64,000 nt of DNA, taken from Variovorax sp. OK212 (lineage in GTDB: Bacteria; Pseudomonadota; Gammaproteobacteria; Burkholderiales; Burkholderiaceae_C). Numbering within the stretch: the stretch's first letter is position 1; every line of letters begins with the position of its first letter. Below are positions 20,197-29,428 of this stretch, piece after piece. Location: contig NZ_FOLP01000001.1 of the NCBI RefSeq assembly GCF_900112425.1, forward strand, positions 1,154,082 through 1,218,081, read 5' to 3'. A program made the position numbers and the translations under genes. The notes beneath the pieces were generated by a model that was not told the origin of the DNA, did no database searches, and saw only the letters and a list, made by a program, of their open reading frames with translations.

Positions 20197-21429
20197 ATGA
20201 CCGACAAGACCCGCGTGGCCGGCATCCCGCAACTCGGCGATGTCCGCAGCGGCAAGCTCGCCGGCAACATCGCCGCCTTCGGCCGCGCCTTGCGCCGCGC
20301 CGGGGTGCGCACCGACGCCATGCGCATCGCGCTGGCCGCCGAGGCCGCGATGCTGGTGGGCGTGGCCGACAAGCTCGACCTGAGCGCCGCCATGGAGTCG
20401 GTGATGGTCAGCCGCGAACAGGACCGCATGGTGTTCCGCGAGCTGTTCGACGCCTGGTTCCGGGACCCGGAGCTGGCCAACAAGCTGCTCGCGCAGATGC
20501 TGCCGAGCGCCGAAGGCAAGGCCGAACCCTCGAAACGCCGCCCGCGCGTGCGCGAGGCCCTGACCGCGCCGCGCAGCCCCAGCAAGCCGGCCGCGCCGGC
20601 CAAGCCCGACCGCGAGATCGAGTTCGACGCGGCCATGACGTCGAGCGACCGCCAGCGGCTGCAGCATGCCGACTTCAACGCGCTGGGCGCGGCCGAGTAC
20701 CGGCTTGTGGAGCGGCTCGCGCGCGACATCCGCCTGCCCATTCCCGAGCTGCCGTCGCGCCGCCTGCGCGTGGCCGGCGACGCCGGCCGCCAGCACGCGC
20801 GCATGCACTGGCCCGGTGTGCTGCACGAGGCGGCGCGCACGGGCGGCGAGATCCTGCGGCTGCCCCGGCTGGCCCGGCGCGAACAGCCGCTGCCGCTGCT
20901 GGTGCTGGTCGACGTGTCGGGTTCCATGGAGCGCTATGCGCGCCTGCTGCTGGCCTTTCTGCACGCGTCCACGCGGCGCGCGGGCCGGCGCGACGTGTTC
21001 GCCTTCGGCACCGGCCTGAGCGATCTCACGCCCGCTTTCCGGCTGGCCGACACCGACGCCATGCTCGGCGCGGCCAGCCTGGCCATCGACGATTTCGCGG
21101 GCGGCACGCGCCTGGGCAGTTCGCTGGGCGAGCTGCGCCGCGCCCACGCCCGCCGCCTGACCGGCCGCCGCACGCTGGTGCTGGTGATCAGCGACGGGCT
21201 GGACACCGGCGAGCCCGCGCAGCTGGAGCAGGAGCTGCTGTGGCTCAAGCGCCATTCGCGCCGGCTGCTGTGGCTCAACCCGCTGCTGCGCTTCGAGGGC
21301 TACGCCCCTCTGGCCCGTGGGGCCGCCGTGCTGCACCGCCATGCAGACGCGATGCTCGCGGTTCACAATCTCAGCGCGCTCGAACAGCTGGCCGCCAGCC
21401 TCGCCGCCCTGATGCGGTCCGGCAGGTAG
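20197..21429 (+). CDS. coxE: VWA domain-containing CoxE-like protein
   Basis: A 410-residue protein. The N-terminal helical part begins RVAGIPQLGDVRSGKLAGN; the C-terminal von Willebrand A domain has the metal-ion-dependent adhesion motif LVDVSGSMERYARLL and the later Asp in VLVISDGLDTGEP. CoxE partners with the MoxR ATPase CoxD as a chaperone-like pair. The ATG at 20197 lies 17 nt after coxD; the frame stays open further upstream inside coxD, but no start there fits. Acidic and basic low-complexity sequence near residues 107-145 forms a linker. Confidence 0.87.
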   Translation: MTDKTRVAGIPQLGDVRSGKLAGNIAAFGRALRRAGVRTDAMRIALAAEAAMLVGVADKLDLSAAMESVMVSREQDRMVFRELFDAWFRDPELANKLLAQMLPSAEGKAEPSKRRPRVREALTAPRSPSKPAAPAKPDREIEFDAAMTSSDRQRLQHADFNALGAAEYRLVERLARDIRLPIPELPSRRLRVAGDAGRQHARMHWPGVLHEAARTGGEILRLPRLARREQPLPLLVLVDVSGSMERYARLLLAFLHASTRRAGRRDVFAFGTGLSDLTPAFRLADTDAMLGAASLAIDDFAGGTRLGSSLGELRRAHARRLTGRRTLVLVISDGLDTGEPAQLEQELLWLKRHSRRLLWLNPLLRFEGYAPLARGAAVLHRHADAMLAVHNLSALEQLAASLAALMRSGR

Positions 21430-21460
21430 CGCGCCAGGAAAGACAAAGAAGGGACCCACC

Positions 21461-22108
21461 ATGGAAATGCTCGGAAACCGCCAGCTCGGCGTCACCCAAC
21501 AACAGGCCTGGGAAGCGCTCAACGACCCCGAGACGCTGAAGAAATGCATCCCGGGCTGCGACAAGTTCGAGCTCACGGGCGAGAACACCTACAGCGTTGC
21601 GCTCGCGGTGAAGATCGGCCCGGTGTCGGCCAAGTTCAGCGGCAAGGTGGTGCTGTCGGACATCGTGGCGCCCAACGGCTACAAGCTGAGCTTCGAGGGG
21701 CAGGGCGGCGTGGCGGGGTTCGCCAAGGGCGCGTCGAGCGTCACGCTCAAGCCGCTGGCATCCTCATCCACGGAGGCCACCGAGTCCACCGATGCAGCCG
21801 TCGCGCACGAGGCCGAGGCCGCATCGCCCCCCGCCGGCTGCGAACTCGACTACACCGTGCAGGCCCAGGTCGGCGGCAAGATCGCCCAGCTCGGCCAGCG
21901 CCTGATCGACGGCGCCGCCAAGTCGACCGCCGACGACTTCTTCAAGCGCTTCGAAGCCGAGATGCAAAGCCGCTACGGCCCGCCACCCGCGCCCGCCGCG
22001 GAGGCCGGCGAAGCACCGGCCGAGAAGGCCGGGATGATGTCGGGCCTCATGAAGAAGATGGGCCTCGGCAAGAAGGACGATGCCGCCACCGGCGGCGACG
22101 CCAGCTGA
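21461..22108 (+). CDS. coxG: CoxG-like SRPBCC-fold protein
   Basis: A 215-residue protein whose first 150 residues match the CO dehydrogenase subunit G family: MEMLGNRQLGVTQQQAWEAL, DPETLKKCIPGCDKFELTGE, then VGGKIAQLGQRLIDGAAKS and DDFFKRFE. CoxG is thought to recruit the enzyme to the membrane or help assembly. The C-terminal tail (from about residue 170) is Ala/Pro-rich and ends in a basic, Met-rich GLMKKMGLGKKDD stretch with no obvious transmembrane helix, so membrane anchoring of the kind proposed for CoxG is doubtful here. Confidence 0.87.
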   Translation: MEMLGNRQLGVTQQQAWEALNDPETLKKCIPGCDKFELTGENTYSVALAVKIGPVSAKFSGKVVLSDIVAPNGYKLSFEGQGGVAGFAKGASSVTLKPLASSSTEATESTDAAVAHEAEAASPPAGCELDYTVQAQVGGKIAQLGQRLIDGAAKSTADDFFKRFEAEMQSRYGPPPAPAAEAGEAPAEKAGMMSGLMKKMGLGKKDDAATGGDAS

Positions 22109-22127
22109 GGGAACGGGCCGCGCCATC

Positions 22128-23150
22128 ATGGAAAACCTCGACGTCATGGTGCTGCGCACGCTGCGCGACTGGCGCCGCGCCGGCAAGCGCGCGCTGCTCA
22201 CGACCGTGGTGCGCACCTGGGGCTCGTCGCCGCGGCCCGTGGGCTCGATCATGGCGCTGGCGGAAGACGGCGCGGTGGTCGGCTCGGTCTCCGGCGGCTG
22301 CATCGAGGACGACCTGATCGCGCGCTACAGCCATGCCCACGGCAAGGGCGAAGACGTGCCGCTGGGTGCGCCGCCCGCGCTGGTGAAGTACGGCATCACC
22401 GCCGACGAGGCGCACCGCTTCGGCCTGCCCTGCGGCGGCACGCTGGAGCTGCTGCTCGAATACGCGCCCGATGCCGCGTCGCTCGACCTGCTGGTCGGGC
22501 AGCTGGAGCAGGGCAAGCTCATGCAGCGCACGGTGACGCTTGCCACCGGCGCGGTGCGGCTCGCCGAAGCCAAGGCGCCCGACGAGCTCACGGTCAACGA
22601 CACCCAGCTCACCAACACCTTCGGCCCCGAGTACCGCATGCTGCTGATCGGCGCCGGCCAGCTCGCCGAGTACCTCGCGACCATGGCCAAGTTCAGCGGT
22701 TTCGCCGTGACCCTGTGCGACCCGCGCGCCGAGTACCGCACCGCATGGTCGCTGCCCGGCGTGCACATCACCACCGAGATGCCCGACGACGCGGTGCTCG
22801 CATTCAGGCCCGACCGCCGCAGCTGCGTGGTGGCGCTCACGCACGACCCCAAGCTCGACGACCTTGCGTTGCTCGAGGCGCTGCAGAGCGAGGCCTTCTA
22901 CGTCGGCGCCATCGGCTCGCGCCGCAACGCCGACGCGCGGCGCGACCGCATGATCGAGCACTTCGAGCAGACCGACGCATCGCTTGCGCGGCTGCGCGGG
23001 CCGATCGGCATCTACATCGGCAGCAAGACGCCGCCGGAGATCGCGGTGAGCGTCATGGCCGAGATCCTCGCGGTGAAGAACGCGGTGACGCTGCCGCGCG
23101 AGGTCGAGGTGGCGCGCGCCAAGGAAATGCAGCAGCTGCAGCCGAGCTGA
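22128..23150 (+). CDS. XdhC/CoxF-family Mo-cofactor insertion protein
   Basis: A 340-residue protein with the XdhC_CoxI N-terminal domain (TTVVRTWGSSPRPVGSIMAL, SGGCIEDDLI, LPCGGTLELLLEY) and a C-terminal Rossmann-like domain (MLLIGAGQLAEYLATMAKFS, YVGAIGSRRNADARRDRM). Members bind sulfurated molybdenum cofactor and load it into the large subunit. It is the last gene of the operon, 19 nt after coxG. The N-terminal Cys in SGGCIEDD is the residue associated with cofactor handling in relatives. Convergent with mrpG. Confidence 0.9.
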   Translation: MENLDVMVLRTLRDWRRAGKRALLTTVVRTWGSSPRPVGSIMALAEDGAVVGSVSGGCIEDDLIARYSHAHGKGEDVPLGAPPALVKYGITADEAHRFGLPCGGTLELLLEYAPDAASLDLLVGQLEQGKLMQRTVTLATGAVRLAEAKAPDELTVNDTQLTNTFGPEYRMLLIGAGQLAEYLATMAKFSGFAVTLCDPRAEYRTAWSLPGVHITTEMPDDAVLAFRPDRRSCVVALTHDPKLDDLALLEALQSEAFYVGAIGSRRNADARRDRMIEHFEQTDASLARLRGPIGIYIGSKTPPEIAVSVMAEILAVKNAVTLPREVEVARAKEMQQLQPS

Positions 23151-23192
23151 GCGGCGCGGTTCAGTCCAGTCGCGTTCTGATTGCTGCCGCTG

Positions 23193-23567
23193 TCAGGACT
23201 TGCCCTTCTGCAGCTTCGGCTTCGCCTCGGGCGGCACGTCGCCGCCCTTTTGCCGTTCGCGGAAGAGCGCGGCGCGCATCAGGAAGATGGTGGTGATCGG
23301 CGCGGTGAGCGCGATGAACAGCACGATCAGCACCGCGTGCAGGAACAGGCTGAAGCCCTGCACCGAGAAGTAGACGGTGGTGGCCACCGTCATGCACCAC
23401 ACGCCCACCGTCGCGCCCAGCGTGGGCGCATGGATGCGGCGGAAAAAGGTGGGCAGGCGCACCAGCCCGAAGGAGCCGATGGCCGCGAAGGCCGCGCCCA
23501 GCACGGCGAACACCGCGGTGATGATCTCCGCCCACAGCGGCAGCGGCCCGACGATGAAGTCGTTCAT
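23193..23567 (-). CDS. phaG: Na+(K+)/H+ antiporter subunit G (MrpG/PhaG)
   Basis: A 124-residue membrane protein with three hydrophobic segments (ITAVFAVLGAAFAAIGSFGL, VGVWCMTVATTVYFSVQGF, LIVLFIALTAPITTIFLMRA), the standard MrpG topology, and a charged C-terminal tail. The ATG at 23567 is chosen; an upstream GTG at 23588 would add seven residues. Last gene of the mrp operon, 31 nt after subunit F. Small subunit of the hetero-oligomeric cation/proton antiporter, needed for complex assembly. Confidence 0.85.
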   Translation of the reverse strand: MNDFIVGPLPLWAEIITAVFAVLGAAFAAIGSFGLVRLPTFFRRIHAPTLGATVGVWCMTVATTVYFSVQGFSLFLHAVLIVLFIALTAPITTIFLMRAALFRERQKGGDVPPEAKPKLQKGKS

Positions 23568-23598
23568 GGCTGCCCCCATGCCCGGCACGGCGCGGCGC

Positions 23599-23877
23599 TC
23601 ATTCGATCACCTCGCCGCGCAACAGGAACTTGGCCATGGCCGTCGAGCCGACGAAGCCGAACAGCGCGATCAGCATGGCCGCCTCGAAGTACACGTTGCT
23701 CGCGTAGATGATGCCCAGCACCAGCATCATGAGCATGCCGTTGATGTAGAGGCAGTCGAGGGCCATCACGCGGTCTTGCGCGGTGGGGCCGATCAGCAGC
23801 CGCGACAGCGCGCACAGCATGGCCACGGCCAGCAGGAACAGCGCGAACTTCAGGGCCCAGAAGAGGATGGGTGTCAT
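23599..23877 (-). CDS. phaF: Na+(K+)/H+ antiporter subunit F (MrpF/PhaF)
   Basis: A 92-residue protein with three hydrophobic segments and the family pattern LLIGPTAQDRVMALDCLYIN. ATG 23877 overlaps the TGA of subunit E (ATGA), showing translational coupling; a longer frame reaches 24024 but lies within subunit E. Small membrane subunit of the Mrp/Pha antiporter complex. Confidence 0.87.
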   Translation of the reverse strand: MTPILFWALKFALFLLAVAMLCALSRLLIGPTAQDRVMALDCLYINGMLMMLVLGIIYASNVYFEAAMLIALFGFVGSTAMAKFLLRGEVIE

Positions 23878-24365
23878 GACTCGAAGATCTCCATCAGGGG
23901 GCGTTCGTAGCGCTGCTTGATCATCGCGACGAAGGCGGCCTCGTCGTCGAGGTCGAACACGTGGATGAGCAGCATGCTGCGGTCGAACGACACTTCGCCC
24001 CATGCGGTGCCGGGCGTGAGGCACATGACCATGGCCAGCACCGCGAGCCCGTTGGGGTCGCGCATGTCCAGCGGGATCTGCACGAACTTCGAGCCGATGC
24101 CCGCGCTGCGCCGCGTGAGCAGCAACCGCGCCACGTCGTACGCCGACTTGAGCATGTCGAAGGTCACGAGGAACGACAGCCGCAGCGCCACGCCGGGCCG
24201 GCGCATGCGCACGGCCGCCGGGCGCAGGCCCTTGGTGAGCAACGGAACGGCAATGGCGAGCACCACGGCCGACAGCAGCGTGGCGGCTTCCAGCGACTGC
24301 TCGAGCAGGATCCAGACGACGAACAGCGCGAACGACAGCGGCGGGGAAGGAATCAGGCGCTTCAT
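23874..24365 (-). CDS. phaE: Na+(K+)/H+ antiporter subunit E (MrpE/PhaE)
   Basis: A 163-residue protein: two N-terminal hydrophobic segments (PLSFALFVVWILLEQSL and AATLLSAVVLAIAVPLL) followed by a cytoplasmic part with the MrpE markers DMLKSAYDVARLLL, VMCLTPGTAWGEV and LLIHVFDLDDEAAF. The start overlaps the stop of subunit D by four bases. Part of the antiporter complex; no catalytic role known. Confidence 0.88.
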   Translation of the reverse strand: MKRLIPSPPLSFALFVVWILLEQSLEAATLLSAVVLAIAVPLLTKGLRPAAVRMRRPGVALRLSFLVTFDMLKSAYDVARLLLTRRSAGIGSKFVQIPLDMRDPNGLAVLAMVMCLTPGTAWGEVSFDRSMLLIHVFDLDDEAAFVAMIKQRYERPLMEIFES

Positions 24366-26062
24366 GGGGCCGTGCCTTCGTGCTTGACGGGGTTGGGCAC
24401 CTGCCGCGCGCCCATCACGGCGTTGCGGTAGGCGGTGGGCGTCTTCAGGCCGGCGGCCGTTGCCTCGGCGTGCTGCATGACGGGCCCGGCCCACACGGTC
24501 AGCGCCACGCACGCCGCGAGCAGGCCGGCCACCGGCAGCACCTCGAGCGCGGGCAGCGACGGCATGGTGGCGTGCGGCTGCGTCCAGAAGTGGCGGATGC
24601 CGGTTCGGCTCAGCGCAATCAGCGTCAGGAAGCCCGAGACGATCAGCAGCCCGAGGAAGGTCCAGCCGGCGGTGCCCGGCGAGGGGGTGTCCAGCAGGCC
24701 CGACAGCATGGCGAACTTGCCGACGAAGCCCGACAGCGGCGGCAGCCCCGCGAGCAGCAGCGTGCAGCCCATGAAGCTCAGGCCCAGGAAGGCGACGCCC
24801 GCGGGAATCGCGCGGCCGTAGAGCGCCTGGGCTTCGTCGTCGAGGTTCACGTCGGACAGCACGCGCAGGTCTTCGGCCAGGTAGGGCGCATTGCCCGCCA
24901 CCTCGTGCGGCGCGACGCTCATGCCGGCGTTGCGCCAGCGCTCGATCATGTCGGTCAGCAGGAAGAAGGCGCTCACGGCCAGCGTGGAGCTCAGCAGGTA
25001 GTACAGCGCGCCGGCCCAGACGGCCGGCTGGCCGAGGCCGACCGCCGCGAGCAGCGTGCCCGCCGAGACCAGCACGCTGAAGCCCGCGAGGTTGGACAGC
25101 CGCTGCGTGCCGACGATGCCGATGGCGCCCACGAACAGCGTGGCCAGCCCGACCCCCACGAGCGCGGCCTGCCCGAAGGCGGCCGAGGCGCCGGTGTCGG
25201 GCGCGAAGAGCACGGTCCACAGGCGCAGGATGGTGTAGATGCCCAGCTTGGTGAGCAGCGCGAACACCGCGCCCACCGGCGACACCGACGCGCTGTACGC
25301 CGGCACCAGCCAGAAGTTGAGCGGCCACGCGCCCGCCTTGGCGAAGAAGGCCGTCGCCAGGATGGCGGCCGCCGCATGCACCAGGCCGCGGTCGCCCGGC
25401 GCGAGCTCGGCGATGCGCGCGCCCAGGTCGGCCATGTTCAGCGTGCCGGTCACGCCGTAGAGGATGGCCGCGCCGATCAGGAACAGCGACGAGGCCGCCA
25501 GGTTGATCGCGATGTAGTGCAGCCCGGCCTGCACCCGCAGCCGGCCCGAGCCGTGCAGCAGCAGCCCGTAGGAGGCCGCGAGCATCACCTCGAAGAAGAC
25601 GAACAGGTTGAACAGGTCGCCCGTGAGGAACGCGCCGTTCAGCCCCATGAGCTGCAGCTGCAGCAGCGGGTGGAAGTGCACGCCCGCGCGGTCCCAGCGC
25701 GAAGTGGAATAGATGGAGGCCGCGAAGGCGATGACGCCGGTGAGCGCCACCATCATGGTGGAGAGCCGGTCGGCCACCAGCACGATGCCGAAGGGCGCGC
25801 GCCAGTTGCCCGGCAGGTAGACGCCGATGGAGCCGGGGCCGCCGCCGGTGTCGGCCGCGTTCACCCAGCGCAGCAGCGCCAGCGCGGCCAGCAGGCCGAC
25901 CAGGCCCGAGACCACGCTCAGGGCCGACTTGGTGCGCCGGCGGTTCTCGCCCAGCAGCAGCATGAGCGCGGCCGTGAGCATGGGCACGAGGATGGGCACC
26001 GCCACCAGGTGCGGCATGCTGAACTCGAGCAGCTCGTCGAGCAGGTGGAAGATTTCGTTCAC
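24362..26062 (-). CDS. phaD: Na+(K+)/H+ antiporter subunit D (MrpD/PhaD)
   Basis: A 566-residue membrane protein of the NuoM/N-like proton-conducting family with about fourteen hydrophobic segments. Family markers are GDLFNLFVFFEVMLAASYGL (with the conserved membrane Glu), ATAFFAKAGAWPLNFWLVPA (Lys) and GLPPLSGFVGKFAMLSGLLD. A long hydrophilic loop near residues 385-420 is usual for Pha-type D. Start ATG 26062 overlaps subunit C by four bases. One of two large channel subunits of the antiporter. Confidence 0.92.
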   Translation of the reverse strand: MNEIFHLLDELLEFSMPHLVAVPILVPMLTAALMLLLGENRRRTKSALSVVSGLVGLLAALALLRWVNAADTGGGPGSIGVYLPGNWRAPFGIVLVADRLSTMMVALTGVIAFAASIYSTSRWDRAGVHFHPLLQLQLMGLNGAFLTGDLFNLFVFFEVMLAASYGLLLHGSGRLRVQAGLHYIAINLAASSLFLIGAAILYGVTGTLNMADLGARIAELAPGDRGLVHAAAAILATAFFAKAGAWPLNFWLVPAYSASVSPVGAVFALLTKLGIYTILRLWTVLFAPDTGASAAFGQAALVGVGLATLFVGAIGIVGTQRLSNLAGFSVLVSAGTLLAAVGLGQPAVWAGALYYLLSSTLAVSAFFLLTDMIERWRNAGMSVAPHEVAGNAPYLAEDLRVLSDVNLDDEAQALYGRAIPAGVAFLGLSFMGCTLLLAGLPPLSGFVGKFAMLSGLLDTPSPGTAGWTFLGLLIVSGFLTLIALSRTGIRHFWTQPHATMPSLPALEVLPVAGLLAACVALTVWAGPVMQHAEATAAGLKTPTAYRNAVMGARQVPNPVKHEGTAP

Positions 26063-26409
26063 TCTGCCTCCTGCCGTTCTTCACCGTCCACGTGGTCGGT
26101 ACCGGTGAGGCCGCGCGAGGCGAGCATGACCACCAGGAACAGCGCCGTCATGGCGAAGCCGATCACGATGGCGGTGAGCACCAGCGCCTGCGGCATCGGG
26201 TCGGCCGTGTTGGCCAGCGTGGCCTCGAAGCCCTTGATGAGCACGGGTTCGCTGTCGACCTTGAGCCGGCCCATGCTGAAGATGAACAGGTTCACGGCGT
26301 AGGAGATGAGCGTCAGGCCCATGATGACCTGGAAGGTCCGCGGGCGCAGCAGCATGTACACGCCCGAGCCAGTGAGCACGCCGATGGCGAGCGCGAGCAC
26401 GATTTCCAT
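26059..26409 (-). CDS. phaC: Na+(K+)/H+ antiporter subunit C (MrpC/PhaC)
   Basis: A 116-residue NuoK-like subunit with three hydrophobic segments (VLALAIGVLTGSGVYMLLR, VIMGLTLISYAVNLFIFSMG, ALVLTAIVIGFAMTALFLVV). The start shares one base with the stop of the A/B subunit gene and the stop overlaps subunit D. It carries the usual MrpC signature IMGLTLISYAVNLFIF. phaC here means the antiporter gene; polyhydroxyalkanoate synthase is unrelated. Confidence 0.9.
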   Translation of the reverse strand: MEIVLALAIGVLTGSGVYMLLRPRTFQVIMGLTLISYAVNLFIFSMGRLKVDSEPVLIKGFEATLANTADPMPQALVLTAIVIGFAMTALFLVVMLASRGLTGTDHVDGEERQEAE

Positions 26410-29351
26410 CAGTGCGCTCCCTCTGTGCCTTCGGCCGCGGCCTGGGCTTCTTTCTCGGCCTGTTCGTCGGCCCAGCGGTGGCTTCGTACGGACTGGTGGG
26501 CCAGTGCGGTGAGGATCAGCATGGTGGCGCCGAGCACCAGCGCGAACACGCCGATGTCGAAGAAGAGGGCGCTGGGCACGTGCACCTCGCCCAGCAGCGG
26601 CAGGTGCAGGTGCGCGGTGTGCGTGGTCAGGAAGGGGTAGCCGAACACCACCGCGCCGCCGCCGGTGCACAGCGCCAGCAGCAGGCCGATGGCGATCCAG
26701 CGGCGCGGGTAGATGCGCAGGTGCTCCTCGACCCACTCGGTGCCCGACACGATGAACTGCAGCACCAGCGCGACCGACATCACCAGCCCGGCGACGAAGC
26801 CGCCACCCGGCGCGTTGTGGCCACGCATGAAGAAATAGACAGAGACCAGCGCCGCCAGCGGCAGCACCAGCCGCACCAGCACGGCGGGCACCATCAGGTA
26901 GCCGATGGCGGTGTCCTTGGCGCGGCGCGGGTTCAGCAGGTCGCTGCTGCCGTCGTCGACCTGCAGGCGCTGCTGCACCGGCAGCGCCATCGATTCGATG
27001 GCGGGGCGGAAGCGCCGCAGCAGCGCGTACACGGTGAGCGCCACCACGCCGAGCACGGTGATTTCGCCGAAGGTGTCGAAGCCGCGGAAGTCCACCAGCA
27101 TCACGTTGACCACGTTGGTGCCGCCGCCTTCGGTGAGCGCGCGCTCGAGGAAGAAGGGCGAGATGCTCTGGGGGAAGGTGCGCGTCATCATGGCCCAGGC
27201 CAGCGCGGCCATGCCGCCGCCGGCGACGGTGGCCACCAGCAGGTCGCGGCCGCGCCGGCCCCAGGGGCGCAGCCGCGCGCGCGCGGGTTGGATGACGTCC
27301 TTGCTGCGCATCGGCAGCCAGCGCAGGCCCAGCAGGATCAGCACCGTGGTCACGGCCTCGACCACCAACTGCGTGAGCGCGAGGTCGGGCGCCGAGAACC
27401 AGATGTAGGTGACGCAAGAGACCAGCCCCGCGCCCGAGGCCAGCATGAGCGCGGCGAGCCGGTGGAACTTGGCCTGCCACGCGGCGGCCAGCGCGCAGGT
27501 GCCGCCGATGATCCAGGTCATGGCGAACATCGGCGAGAAGGGCAGCAGCTCGCGCGTGCCGGGCGCGGCCGGCGTGGCCCACAGCGATGCCCCGGCGCCC
27601 GCCACGGCCACGACCACCAGCAGCAGCAACTGCCATTGCAGGCGGCGCGTGCCGAACAGGCGGCGGCTGCGGCGGCCGGCTTCGCTCAGCAGCGCGATGA
27701 GGTGCTCGAAGATGACCTGGCCGTCGAAGCGGTGCAGCAGCGGCGTGTTCTCGAGGCCGCCTTGCGCGCGTCGGCGGCGCTGCAGCAGGTACAGCACACC
27801 GCCGCCCGCGAGCGCCACGAAGCTCATCACGAGCGGCAGGTTGAAGCCGTGCCACACGGCCAGGCTGTACTCGGGCAGCACGCCGCCGACCACCGGCGCG
27901 GCCGCGGCCGCCAGCATCGGGCCCACCGACCAGGCGGGCGCCACGCCCACCACCAGGCACACCAGCACCAGCAGCTCGACCGGCACGCGCATCCAGTGCG
28001 GCGGCTCGTGCGGGTGCTTGGGCACGTCGTTGCCGCAGGGCGGCCCGAAGAACACGTCGAACACGAAGCGTGCCGAATACGCCACGCTGAAGATGCCCGC
28101 GATGGTGGCGATCACCGGCAGGCTGAAGTCGATCCACGGCGTGGCCTGGATGAACACCGTCTCGGCGAAGAACATTTCCTTCGACAGGAAGCCGTTGAGC
28201 AGCGGCACGCCGGCCATCGAGGCGCTGGCGATGATGGCCAGCGTGCCCGTGATGGGCATCAGCCGCATCAGCCCGCTGAGCTTGCGGATGTCGCGCGTGC
28301 CGGTCTCGTGGTCGATGATGCCGGCCGCCATGAACAGCGACGCCTTGAAGGTCGCGTGGTTCATCACGTGGAAGACCGCCGCCACCGCCGCGAGCGGGCT
28401 GTTCAGGCCCAGCAGCAGCGTGATGAGGCCGAGGTGAGAAATGGTCGAGTAGGCCAGCAGCGCCTTCAGGTCGCGCTGGAACATGGCCGCGAAGCCGCCG
28501 AGCAGCAGCGTGATGGCGCCCGCGCCGCCCACCATCCAGAACCATTGCTCGGTGCCCGAGAGCACGGGCCACAGCCGCGCCATCAGGAACACGCCCAGCT
28601 TCACCATGGTGGCCGAGTGCAGGTAGGCCGACACCGGCGTGGGCGCGGCCATGGCGCGCGGCAGCCAGAAGTGGAACGGGAACTGCGCGCTCTTGGTGAA
28701 GGCGCCCAGCAGCACCAGCACCAGCACGGCCGGGTAGAGCGCATGCGCGCGGACGATGTCGCCCGAGGCCAGCACCACGTCGAGCTCGTAGCTGCCGACG
28801 ATGCGCCCCAGCACCAGCACGCCGGCCAGCAGGCACAGCCCGCCCGCGCCGGTGACGGTGAGCGCCATGCGCGCGCCGCGCCGCGCGTCGCGGCGATGGT
28901 GCCAGTAGCCGATGAGCAGGAACGAGAAGAGGCTGGTGAGCTCCCAGAACAGCACCATCTGGATCATGTTGCCCGAGAGCACCACGCCCATCATCGCGCC
29001 CATGAACGCGAGGAAGAACGAGAAGAAGCGCGGCACCGGGTCGGAGGCCGACATGTAGTAGCGCGCATAGAGCACCACCAGCGCGCCGATGCCCAGCACC
29101 AGCATGCAGAACAGCCAGGCGAAGCCGTCCAGGCGGAACACGAGGTTCAGGCCGAGGGCCGGCAGCCACTCGATTTCCTGGCGCAGCACGTTGCCATGCG
29201 CGATCTGCGGAAAGAGCCATGCGGTCTGGATGGCGCAGCCCAGCGCGACCAGGCCCGCCAGGGTCGACTCTCTGTTGCGCGCGTTGGACGGCATCAACGC
29301 GGCCAGCACGCTGGCAATGAATGGGAGAGCGACGAGAAAGACCAGGGGCAT
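26409..29351 (-). CDS. phaAB: fused Na+(K+)/H+ antiporter subunits A and B (PhaAB-type)
   Basis: A 980-residue membrane protein. Residues 1 to about 790 form MrpA (NuoL-like, with VVLFWELTSLFSFLLIGYWH, TKSAQFPFHFWLPRAMAAPT and SAYLHSATMVKLGVF). The C-terminal part from about 800 (GYLMVPAVLVRLVLPLAALV, FFMRGHNAPGGGFVAGLVMS) is MrpB, which is a separate gene in Gram-positive Mrp operons. Fusion is typical of proteobacterial group 2 (Pha) antiporters. First gene of the operon; with C-G it forms a secondary Na+ or K+/H+ antiporter for pH and cation balance. Confidence 0.93.
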   Translation of the reverse strand: MPLVFLVALPFIASVLAALMPSNARNRESTLAGLVALGCAIQTAWLFPQIAHGNVLRQEIEWLPALGLNLVFRLDGFAWLFCMLVLGIGALVVLYARYYMSASDPVPRFFSFFLAFMGAMMGVVLSGNMIQMVLFWELTSLFSFLLIGYWHHRRDARRGARMALTVTGAGGLCLLAGVLVLGRIVGSYELDVVLASGDIVRAHALYPAVLVLVLLGAFTKSAQFPFHFWLPRAMAAPTPVSAYLHSATMVKLGVFLMARLWPVLSGTEQWFWMVGGAGAITLLLGGFAAMFQRDLKALLAYSTISHLGLITLLLGLNSPLAAVAAVFHVMNHATFKASLFMAAGIIDHETGTRDIRKLSGLMRLMPITGTLAIIASASMAGVPLLNGFLSKEMFFAETVFIQATPWIDFSLPVIATIAGIFSVAYSARFVFDVFFGPPCGNDVPKHPHEPPHWMRVPVELLVLVCLVVGVAPAWSVGPMLAAAAAPVVGGVLPEYSLAVWHGFNLPLVMSFVALAGGGVLYLLQRRRRAQGGLENTPLLHRFDGQVIFEHLIALLSEAGRRSRRLFGTRRLQWQLLLLVVVAVAGAGASLWATPAAPGTRELLPFSPMFAMTWIIGGTCALAAAWQAKFHRLAALMLASGAGLVSCVTYIWFSAPDLALTQLVVEAVTTVLILLGLRWLPMRSKDVIQPARARLRPWGRRGRDLLVATVAGGGMAALAWAMMTRTFPQSISPFFLERALTEGGGTNVVNVMLVDFRGFDTFGEITVLGVVALTVYALLRRFRPAIESMALPVQQRLQVDDGSSDLLNPRRAKDTAIGYLMVPAVLVRLVLPLAALVSVYFFMRGHNAPGGGFVAGLVMSVALVLQFIVSGTEWVEEHLRIYPRRWIAIGLLLALCTGGGAVVFGYPFLTTHTAHLHLPLLGEVHVPSALFFDIGVFALVLGATMLILTALAHQSVRSHRWADEQAEKEAQAAAEGTEGAH

Positions 29352-29384
29352 TGGGGTCGATTCTATCGGCCGACCCTATGGAAG

Positions 29385-29421
29385 GCCTTATCTATAACCG
29401 CAAGACATAAGGCGTTTTTTT
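29385..29421 (+). terminator. hairpin followed by T-run between crcB and phaAB, plus-strand orientation
   Basis: Stem GCCTTAT/ATAAGGC (29385-29391 and 29407-29413), loop 15 nt, then GTTTTTTT. Orientation suits plus-strand transcripts, yet both neighbouring genes are on the minus strand, so it would stop antisense transcription through phaAB. As an alternative it may be a structural or operator element in the phaAB leader. Confidence 0.4.
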
Positions 29422-29428
29422 GCGTCCT

